Shown here one piece after another: positions 17,918 to 26,533 of a stretch of 46,209 bases of DNA. The position numbers and the translations under genes were made by a program. Below the pieces are notes generated by a model. That model had not been told where the DNA came from. It did no database searches and saw only the letters and a program-made list of their open reading frames with translations. Each line of letters starts with the position of its first letter. Within the stretch, counting starts at the first letter, position 1. This stretch comes from Rhodospirillales bacterium (lineage in GTDB: Bacteria > Pseudomonadota > Alphaproteobacteria > Reyranellales > Reyranellaceae), in assembly GCA_009377525.1 (NCBI GenBank), contig WHTW01000050.1:1-46209 (forward strand), written 5' to 3'.

Positions 17918-19518
17918 GATACTGCCGCGCCGTCGCTGCGCGGATCGGCGCCACCCAGGCGCTGGCCCGTCGCGGCATCGATGGTGATGCCGTGGGCATG
18001 GCCCGCCGTCTCGTTCCAGTCGCCCCAGCGGTCGAGCAGGTGGCCGCGCCGCTCCAGCTCGGCGATGGTCTCGCTCGGAAAGCGCGCCTCAATGTGCAGC
18101 GTGTCGCGCGGCTCGAGGAGTCCGAAGCGGCCGGAGAGAAAGCGCGGCATGTCGAGAGCCTGCTGGATGTCCAGCCCATGGTCGATCAGGGCGCTGTAGA
18201 CCTGCATGTGGATCTGAGGCTGGCCGTCGGCGCCCATGCAGCCCACGGCGGCCCATAGCCTGTCGTTCCGGAAGGCCAGCGAGGCGATCAGCGTGTGCAA
18301 CGGCGTCTTGCCCGGCTCGAGGCGATTGCGACTCTTTGGATCGAGCGAGAAATACGCCGAGCGGTTCTGCAGCACCACGCCGGTGCGGCCCGCCACCACC
18401 GCGGCGCCAAAGACGCCGTAAAGCGAATGGATGAGCGAGGCCGCGTTGCCCGCCTTGTCGACCACGGCGATGTACACCGTGTCGCCGGCCAGGCTGCCGT
18501 AGGACGGGATGCGGTCCCACGGCAGGGCGCGGTCGGGATCCATCAACCCGCGCCGTTCGTCAGCATAGGCCTTGGAGATCAGCCGCTCCATCGGCACGTC
18601 GGCGAAGCGCGGGTCGGCGAGGTGCCGGTCGCGGTCGTGGTAGGCGATCTGCTTGGCCTGCACCATCAGATGCACCGCATCGGGCCCAAGGAACGGCTTT
18701 TTATGCAACTCGAAGGGTTCCAGCAGGTTCAGCATCTTGAGCACGGCGAAGCCTTGGGTTGGCGCCGTCGTCTCGTAGATCGTCACGTCGCGATAGCGGC
18801 CCCTGAGTGGCTCGCCCCAGCGCGCCGACTGCGCCCTGAGATCGTCCGCTGTGAAGAAGCCGTCGTTGGCGTCGGAGTAGCGCGCCAGCTCGCGCGCCAC
18901 CTCGCCGTCGTAGAAGCCGTACCAGCCGTCGCTGGCGATGGCCTCCAGCGTGCGTGCGAGATCGGGATTCCTGAGGACCTTGCCGTCCTTGAGGAAGATC
19001 GCCGCCGCCTCGGGGCTCTTGGCCAGCTCGTCCCGCGTCGCCGCGAGCCAATGCGCGAGCCGTGCCGTCACAGGAAAGCCGTCGCGTGCAAAACCGATGG
19101 CGCTTTCCAGGCAGCGCCTGAGCGTCAGGCGGCCGTAGGCCGCATGGGCCATGCTCCAGCTCGCGACGGCGCCGGGCACGGTGAGCGTGCCGGGCAATGG
19201 ACCGCGGTAGGGCACCTCGTCGAGGCCGAGACGCGTGAACGCCTCGATGGTGCCGCGCGAGGTCGCGCGGCCGCCGCCATCGATGTAGCGCACGGCGTTG
19301 GCTGCGGCGTCGTAGATCAACCAGAAGGCGTCGCCGCCCACACCGGTCATGTGGGGATAGAGGACGGAGAGGGCGGCACTCGTCGCCACCGCGGCATCGA
19401 CGGCCGTGCCGCCGTCGCGCAGCACCTCGGTTCCGGCTTGAGAGGCAAGCGCGTGCGGACTGGTCACCATGCCGCTCGACGAACGTGTTGCCGGACGGCC
19501 GGCGCTGAATTCGATCAT
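17908..19518 (-). CDS. gamma-glutamyltransferase-family Ntn hydrolase
   Basis: A 536-residue precursor of the gamma-glutamyltransferase/cephalosporin acylase family. I placed the start at ATG 19518 because MVTSPHALASQAG, the usual family opening, follows shortly; the frame continues upstream to 19629 without similarity. The candidate autocatalytic Thr is Thr347 in GDTVYIAVVDKAGNAAS, which would split the chain into large and small subunits. There is no clear signal peptide, unlike the periplasmic E. coli enzyme, so it may be cytoplasmic. The DT-V instead of the more common TTH at the nucleophile suggests a subfamily with a different substrate. Its stop codon lies inside the repeat at 17843-17917. 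Confidence 0.87.
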   Translation of the reverse strand: MIEFSAGRPATRSSSGMVTSPHALASQAGTEVLRDGGTAVDAAVATSAALSVLYPHMTGVGGDAFWLIYDAAANAVRYIDGGGRATSRGTIEAFTRLGLDEVPYRGPLPGTLTVPGAVASWSMAHAAYGRLTLRRCLESAIGFARDGFPVTARLAHWLAATRDELAKSPEAAAIFLKDGKVLRNPDLARTLEAIASDGWYGFYDGEVARELARYSDANDGFFTADDLRAQSARWGEPLRGRYRDVTIYETTAPTQGFAVLKMLNLLEPFELHKKPFLGPDAVHLMVQAKQIAYHDRDRHLADPRFADVPMERLISKAYADERRGLMDPDRALPWDRIPSYGSLAGDTVYIAVVDKAGNAASLIHSLYGVFGAAVVAGRTGVVLQNRSAYFSLDPKSRNRLEPGKTPLHTLIASLAFRNDRLWAAVGCMGADGQPQIHMQVYSALIDHGLDIQQALDMPRFLSGRFGLLEPRDTLHIEARFPSETIAELERRGHLLDRWGDWNETAGHAHGITIDAATGQRLGGADPRSDGAAVSSS

Positions 19519-19650
19519 GATGGTTTGGTGACTAACACATCCTCGCCAGGGCGAGGAGAGTTTGTAGCTGAGCCGAATTTGTCTCATCAATTGACAGCGT
19601 GACGAACGCTTTCTAATGCTTAACCCCAAGGTTAAGTGAAGGTTGCATCG

Positions 19651-20187
19651 ATGCTGAAGACGCTTGCCATCATCGGCGTCGTCGTCGTTGTCGCGATCGC
19701 CGGAATCCTGCTCTACGCCGCGACCAAGCCCGATTCCTTCCGCGTCCAGCGCGTCGTCCTGATCGACGCGCCGCCGGACAAGGTCTATCCGCTGATCAAC
19801 GACATCAAGGCGTGGGCCGTGTGGTCACCCTACGAGAAGAAGGATCCAGCGATGAAGCGATCGTTCGGTGCTGTCACTGCTGGCAAGGGCGCCACCTATG
19901 CCTGGGAAGGCGACAAGAATGTCGGCCAGGGCAGCATCGAAATGATCGAAAGCGGCCCGCGAAAGATCGTGATCAAGCTCGATTTCCTGAAGCCTTTCGA
20001 GGCCCACAACATGGGCGAGTTCCTGCTCGAGCCGAAGGGCGACAGCACGTCCGTCACCTGGGCGGTCTACGGACCCAGTCCCTATATGTCCAAGGTAATT
20101 GGCACCTTCATGAACATCGACGACATGATCGGCCGGGATTTCGAGAAGGGCCTGGCCGATCTGAAGGCCGCCGCCGAGAAGAAGTAG
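19651..20187 (+). CDS. SRPBCC-fold protein with N-terminal membrane anchor
   Basis: A 178-residue protein: a hydrophobic N-terminal anchor (LAIIGVVVVVAIAGILLYAA) followed by an SRPBCC/polyketide-cyclase-like helix-grip domain (INDIKAWAVWSPYEKKDP, WEGDKNVGQGS, EFLLEPKGDSTSVTWAVYGP). Such proteins bind small hydrophobic ligands; the ligand is unknown. ATG 19651 has AAGG upstream; a GTG at 19636 would add five residues. It heads a plus-strand group with a YceI protein and an AHSA1-type SRPBCC protein, separated from the first by 27 bases. Confidence 0.82.
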   Translation: MLKTLAIIGVVVVVAIAGILLYAATKPDSFRVQRVVLIDAPPDKVYPLINDIKAWAVWSPYEKKDPAMKRSFGAVTAGKGATYAWEGDKNVGQGSIEMIESGPRKIVIKLDFLKPFEAHNMGEFLLEPKGDSTSVTWAVYGPSPYMSKVIGTFMNIDDMIGRDFEKGLADLKAAAEKK

Positions 20188-20214
20188 TCACCCATCAAAG
20201 GTCAGGAGTAGGCG

Positions 20215-20856
20215 ATGTCTCGTGCACTGCGCGCGCTCGTTCTTTCGTTTGCATTGTTCCCCTCGTCGATCGCGGCCGCACAGGCGCAAGGCACGCAGCA
20301 GAACGACCTGCCGCCCGGCGTCTACATGGGCGAGGCCGATTACAAGCAGGCGCCGGCCGGCGCCTACACGTTGGATCCCGACCATGCCTCGGTGATCGCC
20401 CGCGTCTCGCACCTGCGCTACTCCTGGAGCATCTTCCGCTTCGACCGGCCGAGCGGCACGCTGAAGTGGGATCCCGTCAACACGGCCAACTCGTCGATCA
20501 CCGCGAAGGTCGAGACGGCGTCGATCACCTCCAACGTCAAGGGCTTTGCCCAGGAGCTTTCAGGCAACAACTTCCTGAAGTCGGCCGCCTTTCCCGAGGC
20601 GACCTTCGTGTCGACCGCCTTCCGCCAGATGAGCACGCGGCGTGGCAAGGTCGACGGCCAGCTCACGCTGATGGGCAAGACCAAGCCGGTGACGTTCGAC
20701 GTCGAGCTGGTGGGTGCCGGCAAGGGCTTCGCCGACCGCCCACGCATCGGCGTCAGCGCCACGGGCAGCATCAATCCGGTCGACTTCGGCCTGCCGCCGC
20801 TGTTCGGCGATGCGATCGAGATCGTCATCGACGTCGAATTCCAGAAAGACGCATGA
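20215..20856 (+). CDS. YceI family periplasmic lipid-binding protein
   Basis: A 213-residue protein with a cleavable signal peptide (cleavage likely near AAAQAQG, residues 21-27) and a YceI lipocalin-like barrel. Typical motifs are YTLDPDHASVIARVSHL, SGTLKWDP, NFLKSAAFPEATFVST, VDGQLTLMGKTKPVTFDV and SINPVDFGLP. Family members bind polyisoprenoids or other amphiphilic molecules in the periplasm and are often induced by base or acid stress. The gene's TGA overlaps the ATG of the next gene (ATGA). Confidence 0.93.
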   Translation: MSRALRALVLSFALFPSSIAAAQAQGTQQNDLPPGVYMGEADYKQAPAGAYTLDPDHASVIARVSHLRYSWSIFRFDRPSGTLKWDPVNTANSSITAKVETASITSNVKGFAQELSGNNFLKSAAFPEATFVSTAFRQMSTRRGKVDGQLTLMGKTKPVTFDVELVGAGKGFADRPRIGVSATGSINPVDFGLPPLFGDAIEIVIDVEFQKDA

Positions 20857-21308
20857 CGCTCGCCGTCCGTCCGTCCACCCAGGAAGTCTATCTGCGGCGC
20901 GAGTTCGCCGCGCCGCGCGAACGCGTGTTCGCGGCGTGGACGGACGAGCGGCTGATCGCCCGCTGGTGGGCGTCGCGCGACTACACCACGGTCGACTGCA
21001 CGATGGACGTGCGGCCAGGCGGCGCCTGGGGCCGCCGGCTGATGGCCCCCGATGGCACGCTGATCAGCGAGCACGGCGTCTATCGCGAGGTGGTGGCGCC
21101 CGAGCGGCTGGTCTTCACCTACTCGAGCGAAGGCGGCCGCATCGTCGATCGCGAGACGCTGGTGACGGTGACGTTCGCCGACCGCGGCGGACGCACGCTG
21201 CTGACGCTGCGCCACAGCGGGCTGCCGAGCGAGGAGGCACGCGCGCTACACGACGGCGGCTGGACGCGCTGCCTGGACCGTTTCTCGACCGCCCTGCCGG
21301 AAAGCTGA
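20853..21308 (+). CDS. AHSA1/SRPBCC domain protein
   Basis: A 151-residue protein of the AHSA1 (activator of Hsp90 ATPase homologue)-like SRPBCC group. Motifs include LRREFAAPRERVFAAWTDERLIARWW, CTMDVRPGGAWG, GVYREVVAPERLVFTY and LLTLRHSGLPSEEARALHDGGW. Bacterial members often accompany ArsR regulators or YceI proteins, but their role is poorly defined. The start is fixed by the four-base overlap with the YceI stop; the longer open frame beginning at 19812 is an out-of-phase shadow of the two upstream genes. Confidence 0.88.
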   Translation: MTLAVRPSTQEVYLRREFAAPRERVFAAWTDERLIARWWASRDYTTVDCTMDVRPGGAWGRRLMAPDGTLISEHGVYREVVAPERLVFTYSSEGGRIVDRETLVTVTFADRGGRTLLTLRHSGLPSEEARALHDGGWTRCLDRFSTALPES

Positions 21309-21465
21309 AGGAGGAGGTTGTGCTGTGGTGACACGTCGCACGGACCGTGGATCAGACCGGGGCGTTACGGTCCGGACACCGGCTAACGCCCAGCCGCCGC
21401 GCGTGTTCACCGCTTTCTGGACCTCCGCTTGCCAATTCATCGACGACTGAACAAAGGAGACAATC

Positions 21466-21900
21466 ATGGCCGTGCAACAGACCGTTAGCGTGCAGCCCTA
21501 CCTCTTCTTCGACGGCAAGTGCGAGGAGGCGCTCGAATTCTACAAAGGCGCGATCGGCGCCAAGGTCGAGATGCTGATGCGCTTCAAGGAGAATCCCGAC
21601 AAGCCCGACCCCAGCCACATGCCGCCCAGCTCGGGCGACAAAGTGATGCATGCTGCCTTCCGCGTCGGCGACACGCAGATCCTGGCGTCCGACGGTGAGT
21701 GCGCGGGCAAGACCACCTTCCAGGGCTTCGGCCTCGCTCTCAACGCCAAGGACGACGCCGAGGCGGAGAAGCTGTTCACGGCAGTAGGCAAAGGCGGCAA
21801 GGTTCAGCTGCCGCTGACCAAGACCTTCTTCGCCTCGAAGTTCGGCATGGTCGCCGACCGCTTCGGCATCATGTGGATGGTGATCGCCGAAGAGAAGTAG
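21466..21900 (+). CDS. VOC family protein (PhnB/glyoxalase-like)
   Basis: A 144-residue vicinal-oxygen-chelate fold protein of the PhnB-like group. VQPYLFFDGKCEEALEFYKGAIGA is the classic first beta-alpha-beta unit, followed by KVMHAAFRVGDTQILASDG, GFGLALNAKDDAEAEKLFTA and FGMVADRFGIMWMV. Function of the PhnB-like subgroup is generally unknown. A good AAGGAGA Shine-Dalgarno precedes the ATG. The 157-base gap to the previous gene has no other feature I can identify. Confidence 0.9.
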   Translation: MAVQQTVSVQPYLFFDGKCEEALEFYKGAIGAKVEMLMRFKENPDKPDPSHMPPSSGDKVMHAAFRVGDTQILASDGECAGKTTFQGFGLALNAKDDAEAEKLFTAVGKGGKVQLPLTKTFFASKFGMVADRFGIMWMVIAEEK

Positions 21901-21910
21901 GCCTCTTGCC

Positions 21911-22042
21911 GGAGCGCGGACCTCCAGGTCCGCTCATAGTCTTCCTCTTCCGGACCGCGCGCATCCTGCGCGCTCATGATCATGAGCGAGCCGGAGGCTC
22001 GCGGTCCGGAAGATCATGAGCGGACCGGGAGGTCCGCGCTCC
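21911..22042. repeat. nested palindromic repeat, family B around family C
   Basis: The outer arms ggagcgcggacctccaggtc (21911 onward) and its near reverse complement ending at 22042 enclose a second palindrome whose arms begin tcttccggaccgcg and end cgcggtccggaaga. Each arm also contains its own small hairpin, giving a cruciform of up to four stems. The outer element occurs alone at 29977-30036, so here the inner palindrome appears inserted into a copy of it. It lies between convergent genes (21900 + and 22048 -). Confidence 0.8.
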
Positions 22043-22047
22043 GATAG

Positions 22048-23277
22048 TCAGCGCTTGTCGATGTTGGCGCTGCGCAGCGGCAAGCCGAACTCGCGGCGGC
22101 AGACCTCGGCCAGCGCCGCCACGCCCTGCCTGATGGTCTCCGGCTCGGGGTTGGCGAAGCAGAGCCTGAGCCGGCACTTGGAATATTCCTTGTTGGTCGA
22201 CCATTCCGGCCCGGGATTGATCGACACACCGGCGGCCAGCGCCGCCTGCCCGAGCTTCACCGTGTCGACATTGTCGGGCAGCTTGATCCAGAGATAGATG
22301 CCGCCCGGCGGATCGCCGAACTCGGCGGCGGTGCCGAACTGCTCGGCCAGCGCCTCGCGCAGCGTCTGCAGCTTGCCGGCGAGCGTCTTGGCAAGCCTGG
22401 GGACGTGGTCGGCGAAGTGCTGCTTGCAGAATTCGGCCAGGATCATCTGCTCCAGCGCGCCCGAGCCCGCGTCCTGCTTCAGCGCCAGGATGCGGCTCAG
22501 CACCTCCCACTTGGCGACCAGGTAGCCGACGCGCAGCGCCGGCGCGATCGACTTGGAGAACGAGCCGATATGGATCACGCCCTCTCCGCCCGCCATGGCG
22601 AACAGCGAACGCGGCCGCTCGCCGTCCCAGATCAGGTCGGAGTAGCACTCGTCCTCGAAAATCATGACGCCATGCTCGCGCGCGATCTTCAGCAGCTCCG
22701 CACGGCGCACCTCGCCCATGATGGCGCCGGTCGGGTTCTGCACCGTCGGGATGGTGTAGATGTACTTGGGCTTGATGCCCCTGGCCGTCAGCTCCTCGAG
22801 CTTCCGCTTCAGCACGTCGACGCGCAGCCCCTCGCCGTCGAGCGGGATGCCGACCGCATTGATGCCGAGCCGTGTCAGCTTGGTCAGCGCGCCGCCATAG
22901 GTCTCCTGCTCGATCAGGATGGTGTCGCCCTTGGTGAGCAGCAGGCTGTTGACCAGGTCGAGCCCTTGCATCGACCCCGAGGTGATCAGGATCTCGTCGG
23001 GCGAGCAGTCGATGCCGGCGTGGCCCTTGAGCTTGCCGGCCAGGAACTCGCGCAACGGCCGGTAGCCCAGCGGTCCGCTGTTCAGGCCGTAGGTCGCGAG
23101 CGTGGCGCCCTCGCGCTTCAGCACCGCCGTCGCCGCCGCGATCAGGGCGTCGACCGGAACGTGCTTGGCGTCGTTGTGGCCGCCGATGAAATTGTACTTG
23201 GGAAAGCCGTTCCACTTGACGGCGGGCGCGGGCGTGTTGGGCGGCAGCAGGGGCGTGAAATCGAACGGCGCGGTCAT
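22048..23277 (-). CDS. PLP-dependent aminotransferase, class I/II (LysN/MocR-domain type)
   Basis: A 409-residue fold-type I aminotransferase. ATG 23277 is chosen because GGAGAGG lies just upstream and the protein opens MTAPFDFTPLLPP. Motifs: LITSGSMQGLDLVN (cofactor phosphate region), IYTIPTVQNPTGAIMG, FEDECYSDLIW (the Asp that pairs with the pyridine nitrogen) and HIGSFSKSIAPALRVGYL (Schiff-base Lys). The pattern fits 2-aminoadipate/aromatic aminotransferases related to MocR C-terminal domains. The amino donor and acceptor are not determinable. Confidence 0.92.
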   Translation of the reverse strand: MTAPFDFTPLLPPNTPAPAVKWNGFPKYNFIGGHNDAKHVPVDALIAAATAVLKREGATLATYGLNSGPLGYRPLREFLAGKLKGHAGIDCSPDEILITSGSMQGLDLVNSLLLTKGDTILIEQETYGGALTKLTRLGINAVGIPLDGEGLRVDVLKRKLEELTARGIKPKYIYTIPTVQNPTGAIMGEVRRAELLKIAREHGVMIFEDECYSDLIWDGERPRSLFAMAGGEGVIHIGSFSKSIAPALRVGYLVAKWEVLSRILALKQDAGSGALEQMILAEFCKQHFADHVPRLAKTLAGKLQTLREALAEQFGTAAEFGDPPGGIYLWIKLPDNVDTVKLGQAALAAGVSINPGPEWSTNKEYSKCRLRLCFANPEPETIRQGVAALAEVCRREFGLPLRSANIDKR

Positions 23278-23345
23278 GGGTTTCCTCTCCTTGCTTGCCC
23301 AATTGCTGGGCCAAGCCCGGCCGATTCGCAACTGCTTTGGCTGGA

Positions 23346-24968
23346 TCAGGCCACGGCGCGGAACGAATGGGCGTCGGCCATGTTCCAGGGTTGGGTCCAG
23401 CGCGGCGGTGCCGTGCCGGCCAGCAGCGCACCCTCGGCCAGCGCCGGATAGACGTCGTCGAAGGTCACGACCTCCTTCGGCGAAACGCGCCGTGAGATGT
23501 GGATCGGCTTGAACTGGTTGGGATGCTCCAGTCCCGCCGCCGCCGTCAGCTCGCAGAGTTCACGCACGGTGGCGCGATGGAAATTGGCGACGCGCTGGAT
23601 CTTGTCCGGGACCACCAGGGCGCGCTGGCGCGTCGGGTCCTGGGTCGCCACGCCGGTCGGGCAGCGGTCGGTGTGGCAGTGCTGCGACTGGATGCAGCCC
23701 ACGGCGAACATGAAGCCGCGTGCGGCGTTGCACCAGTCCGCGCCCAGCGCCATGGCGCGCACGATATCGAAGGCGGTGATGATCTTGCCGGCGGCGCCAA
23801 GCCTGATGCGATCACGCACGCCGATGCCGACCAGGGCGTTGTGCACGAAGTAGAGGCCTTGGCGCATCGGCTTGCCGATATGGTCGACGAACTCCATGGG
23901 CGCCGCCCCGGTGCCGCCTTCTTTGCCGTCGATGACGATGAAGTCGGGATAGATGCCTGTCTCCAGCATGGCCTTGCAGATCGCCAAAAACTCCCACTCG
24001 TGGCCGATGCAGAGCTTGAAGCCGACCGGTTTGCCGCCCGACAGCCGGCGCATCTCGGCAATGAAGCGCATCATCTCGACCGGCGTGGAGAAGGCCGAGT
24101 GGCGCGACGGCGAGATGCAGTCCTGGCCCATCGGCACGCCGCGGGTCAGCGAGATCTCCTGGCTGACCTTGGGCGCGGGCAGCACGCCGCCATGGCCGGG
24201 CTTGGCGCCCTGGCTGAGCTTCAGCTCGACCATCTTGACCTGCGGATTCTTGGCACCCTCGGCGAAGCGTTGGGCTGAGAAGGTGCCGTCATCGTTGCGT
24301 GCGCCGAAGTAGCCCGAGCCGATCTCCCAGACGATGTCGCCGCCGCCCTCGCGGTGATGGGGGCTGTAACCGCCTTCGCCGGTGTCGTGGTAGAAGCCAC
24401 CAAGCTTGGCGCCGCCGTTCAGCGCGCGGATGGCGTTGGCGCTGAGCGAGCCGAAGCTCATCGCCGAAATGTTGAAGATCGAGGCTGAGTAGGGCTGGGT
24501 GCACTCCGGGCCACCGATCAGGACGCGATGCTGCTCGGTGCTCACCGGCGTGGGCGCGATCGAATGCGCCATCCATTCGTAGCCCGCCACGTAGACGTCG
24601 TGGTTCGTGCCGAACGGCCGCACGTCGAGCGCGTTCTTGGCGCGCTGGTAGACCACCGCGCGCCGGTCGCGGCTGAACGGCATGCCGTCCTTCTCGCCCT
24701 CGAAGAAGTACTGCCGCATCTCCGGCCGGATCGCCTCGAAGATGAAGCGCAGGTGCGCCGCGATCGGGTAGTTGCGCAGCACCGCGTGCGATTTCTGGAA
24801 GAGGTCGATGATGCCGACGCCGGTCAGGAAGAGCGAGACGCCGAGCAGGATCCCGAGCACGATCGAGCGCTGGTCGAAGTAGAGCCAGATGCCGAACAGG
24901 ATCGTCGCCGCCACGGCGAGCGTCAGCGTGATGAAGCGTGGCGAGAAAGGCAGGTAGAGCGGCGACAT
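23346..24968 (-). CDS. FMN-binding glutamate synthase-domain protein
   Basis: A 540-residue protein with two N-terminal transmembrane helices (residues ~8-28 and 35-52) and a glutamate-synthase-type FMN barrel. Motifs: FNISAMSFGSLSANAIRALNGGAKLGG, YHDTGEGGYSPHH, PGHGGVLPAPKVS, GKEGGTGAAPMEF and an iron-sulfur-like Cys cluster C-x5-C-x4-C in GCIQSQHCHTDRCPTGVATQ. It lacks the glutaminase domain of GltB, so it is a stand-alone synthase-domain flavoprotein; the family is widespread and its reaction is unproven. It lies 68 bases downstream of nothing but its own leader and is on the same strand as the aminotransferase that follows it. Confidence 0.92.
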   Translation of the reverse strand: MSPLYLPFSPRFITLTLAVAATILFGIWLYFDQRSIVLGILLGVSLFLTGVGIIDLFQKSHAVLRNYPIAAHLRFIFEAIRPEMRQYFFEGEKDGMPFSRDRRAVVYQRAKNALDVRPFGTNHDVYVAGYEWMAHSIAPTPVSTEQHRVLIGGPECTQPYSASIFNISAMSFGSLSANAIRALNGGAKLGGFYHDTGEGGYSPHHREGGGDIVWEIGSGYFGARNDDGTFSAQRFAEGAKNPQVKMVELKLSQGAKPGHGGVLPAPKVSQEISLTRGVPMGQDCISPSRHSAFSTPVEMMRFIAEMRRLSGGKPVGFKLCIGHEWEFLAICKAMLETGIYPDFIVIDGKEGGTGAAPMEFVDHIGKPMRQGLYFVHNALVGIGVRDRIRLGAAGKIITAFDIVRAMALGADWCNAARGFMFAVGCIQSQHCHTDRCPTGVATQDPTRQRALVVPDKIQRVANFHRATVRELCELTAAAGLEHPNQFKPIHISRRVSPKEVVTFDDVYPALAEGALLAGTAPPRWTQPWNMADAHSFRAVA

Positions 24969-25004
24969 CGTTTCCTCGCTTCGCCCTTTACTTGGGGCGC
25001 ACGT

Positions 25005-26018
25005 CTACTTGGGTCGTACGTCGCATAGCCGGGCGCCGGGCTGGGCGAGCTTTCTCTGGCGCAGCAGCTTCACGGCCGCGATGAGCGCACGCGCGGCGTT
25101 GCGCGTCTCCTCCTGGAAGGCCCTGTCGCGGTCGAGCGCGTCGTAACTGGTGGCATAGGGTTCGTAGTCGACGAGGAGGCGGCGCAGCGTCTCGGTGCCG
25201 GTGGCATCGCCGTGCACCACGACGGAGAAGGCGCGGCCGGCGAGATGCCGCGGATAGTCCCAGCCCTTCATCTCGAGATCCTTGGCCTTCCGCGCATCCT
25301 TGCCGCCGGTCGAGGTCGAATCCGGGTTGCCGCCGTCGGCGCAGACCAGCCGATCGATCATCGCCTTCAATCCCCCCGGCACCTGATACCAGTTGACCGG
25401 TGTCACGATCATGACGCCGTGGGCGGCGACCCACATCGGATAGATCTCGTTCATCCAGTCGTTGTGGTGGCCCAGCGAATGGTTGGGATAGCAGGAGCAC
25501 GGCCAGTGGCAGAGCGGCATGGCCGTCGATACGCAGGCCTTGCAGGGGTGGATGTTGCGGCCGTACTCCGACGCGAGATGGCTGAGGTCGAGCAGCTCGA
25601 CCTCGAGATCGCGTTCGCGCGCGAACACCCGCTGAGCGATCTTCACCAGACGGAAGCTTTTGGACATCTCGCCGGGGCAGGTCTGGTCGCTGCGCGCGGA
25701 GCCGTTGATCAGCAGGATGCGCGACTTCGATGACCGCGATTTCTGCTGCCGCTCGGCGCGCTTGATGGCCCGGCTCGCTTCCGACCATTCGACCGAGAGC
25801 CGGTGGCTCGGGTCGGCATGGTCCTTGCCGGCCGGCTTGGCGCGCGGCGCCTTGCGGCTGTCGTTGTAGCCGTCCCAGGCGACCTCGATGATGCGCTCGA
25901 TCTCCTGCTCGACCGACTTGAACGCGGGATCGTAGAAGCGGCGGCGCACGCGGCGGGCGAACTCCGCCTTGCCCAGCGCGACGCTCGGCATGCCTGTGCG
26001 AACCTTTACCCTCGCCAC
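25005..26018 (-). CDS. NADPH-dependent FMN reductase / flavodoxin-family protein
   Basis: A 337-residue protein. Residues ~1-95 are a charged N-terminal extension. The flavodoxin-like domain follows, starting SRILLINGSARSDQTCPGEMSK (FMN phosphate loop). A Cys-rich segment, HPCKACVSTAMPLCHWPCSC near residue 160, has five cysteines and is conserved in this family, perhaps binding metal or an Fe-S cluster. TPVNWYQVPGGLKAMIDRLVC completes the FMN site. The final codons (VRPK plus stop) are tandemly duplicated at DNA level just downstream (24990-25020). The redox partner is unknown. Confidence 0.86.
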   Translation of the reverse strand: MARVKVRTGMPSVALGKAEFARRVRRRFYDPAFKSVEQEIERIIEVAWDGYNDSRKAPRAKPAGKDHADPSHRLSVEWSEASRAIKRAERQQKSRSSKSRILLINGSARSDQTCPGEMSKSFRLVKIAQRVFARERDLEVELLDLSHLASEYGRNIHPCKACVSTAMPLCHWPCSCYPNHSLGHHNDWMNEIYPMWVAAHGVMIVTPVNWYQVPGGLKAMIDRLVCADGGNPDSTSTGGKDARKAKDLEMKGWDYPRHLAGRAFSVVVHGDATGTETLRRLLVDYEPYATSYDALDRDRAFQEETRNAARALIAAVKLLRQRKLAQPGARLCDVRPK

Positions 26019-26052
26019 GGCGGCCTCCCCATTTGCCGCCGAGGATAGCGCG

Positions 26053-26403
26053 TTATTTTCGGCGCCTGTTGCGGGAAATCGCCTGCAGGGCCTTGAGATG
26101 GGAGGCGGTGGCCGACAGCGCCTTGCGCTCGATCGCCCGATAGTGGCGGACCAGCTCCTCGCCGCGCGGCGTCAGCGCGGCGCCGCCGCCCGCCTTGCCG
26201 CCGGTTTGGGCTGCCACCAGGGGCTCGGCGAAGCTCTCGTTGATGTCCGCCACCAGCTCCCAGGCGCGCTTGTAGGACATGTTCATCGCCCGCCCGGCCG
26301 CGGAGATCGAGCCCTCGCGGGCGATGCCCTCCAGCAGCGCCACCTTGCCCGGGCCGAGCCGGCCTTCGTCGTCGAAATCGATGCGGATGCTGAGATGGGG
26401 CAT
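26053..26403 (-). CDS. ModE-type winged-helix regulator, DNA-binding domain only
   Basis: A 116-residue LysR-like winged HTH protein matching the N-terminal domain of ModE, the molybdate-responsive repressor: LGPGKVALLEGIAREGSISAAGRAMNMSYKRAW is the helix-turn-helix, followed by VAAQTGGKAGGGAALTPRGEELV for the wing. The C-terminal molbindin (MOP) domains of classical ModE are absent, so molybdate sensing would have to be indirect or through ModC-type MOP domains. It lies 130 bases after modC on the same strand, with a palindromic repeat in between. Its likely target is the Mo-box candidate at 29082-29105. Confidence 0.88.
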   Translation of the reverse strand: MPHLSIRIDFDDEGRLGPGKVALLEGIAREGSISAAGRAMNMSYKRAWELVADINESFAEPLVAAQTGGKAGGGAALTPRGEELVRHYRAIERKALSATASHLKALQAISRNRRRK

Positions 26404-26434
26404 CGCGGGCTCCTAGGTGCAGTGAGTCACATCT

Positions 26435-26502
26435 GTCACCCCGAGCGAAGCGAGGGGCCTTTGAGGCAACGGAAAGGTCCCTCGCCTTCGGCTCGGGATG
26501 AC
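26435..26502. repeat. palindromic repeat element, family A, second copy
   Basis: A 68-bp imperfect inverted repeat starting gtcaccccgagcgaagcgag and ending ctcgccttcggctcgggatgac, with the same terminal bases (gtcaYYC...gatgac) as the copy at 17843-17917. It occupies the gap between modC (stop at 26534) and the modE-like start (26403), so it may attenuate read-through from modABC into the regulator gene. Confidence 0.8.
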
Positions 26503-26533
26503 AGAGGCGTCGGTGTCCGACATTTGTGATTCC

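Noticed and set aside
24366..24391. A GTAACC on the plus strand inside the glutamate synthase-like gene
   Set aside because: No CGAA at 16 or 17 bases, and it lies within a coding region antisense to the gene.
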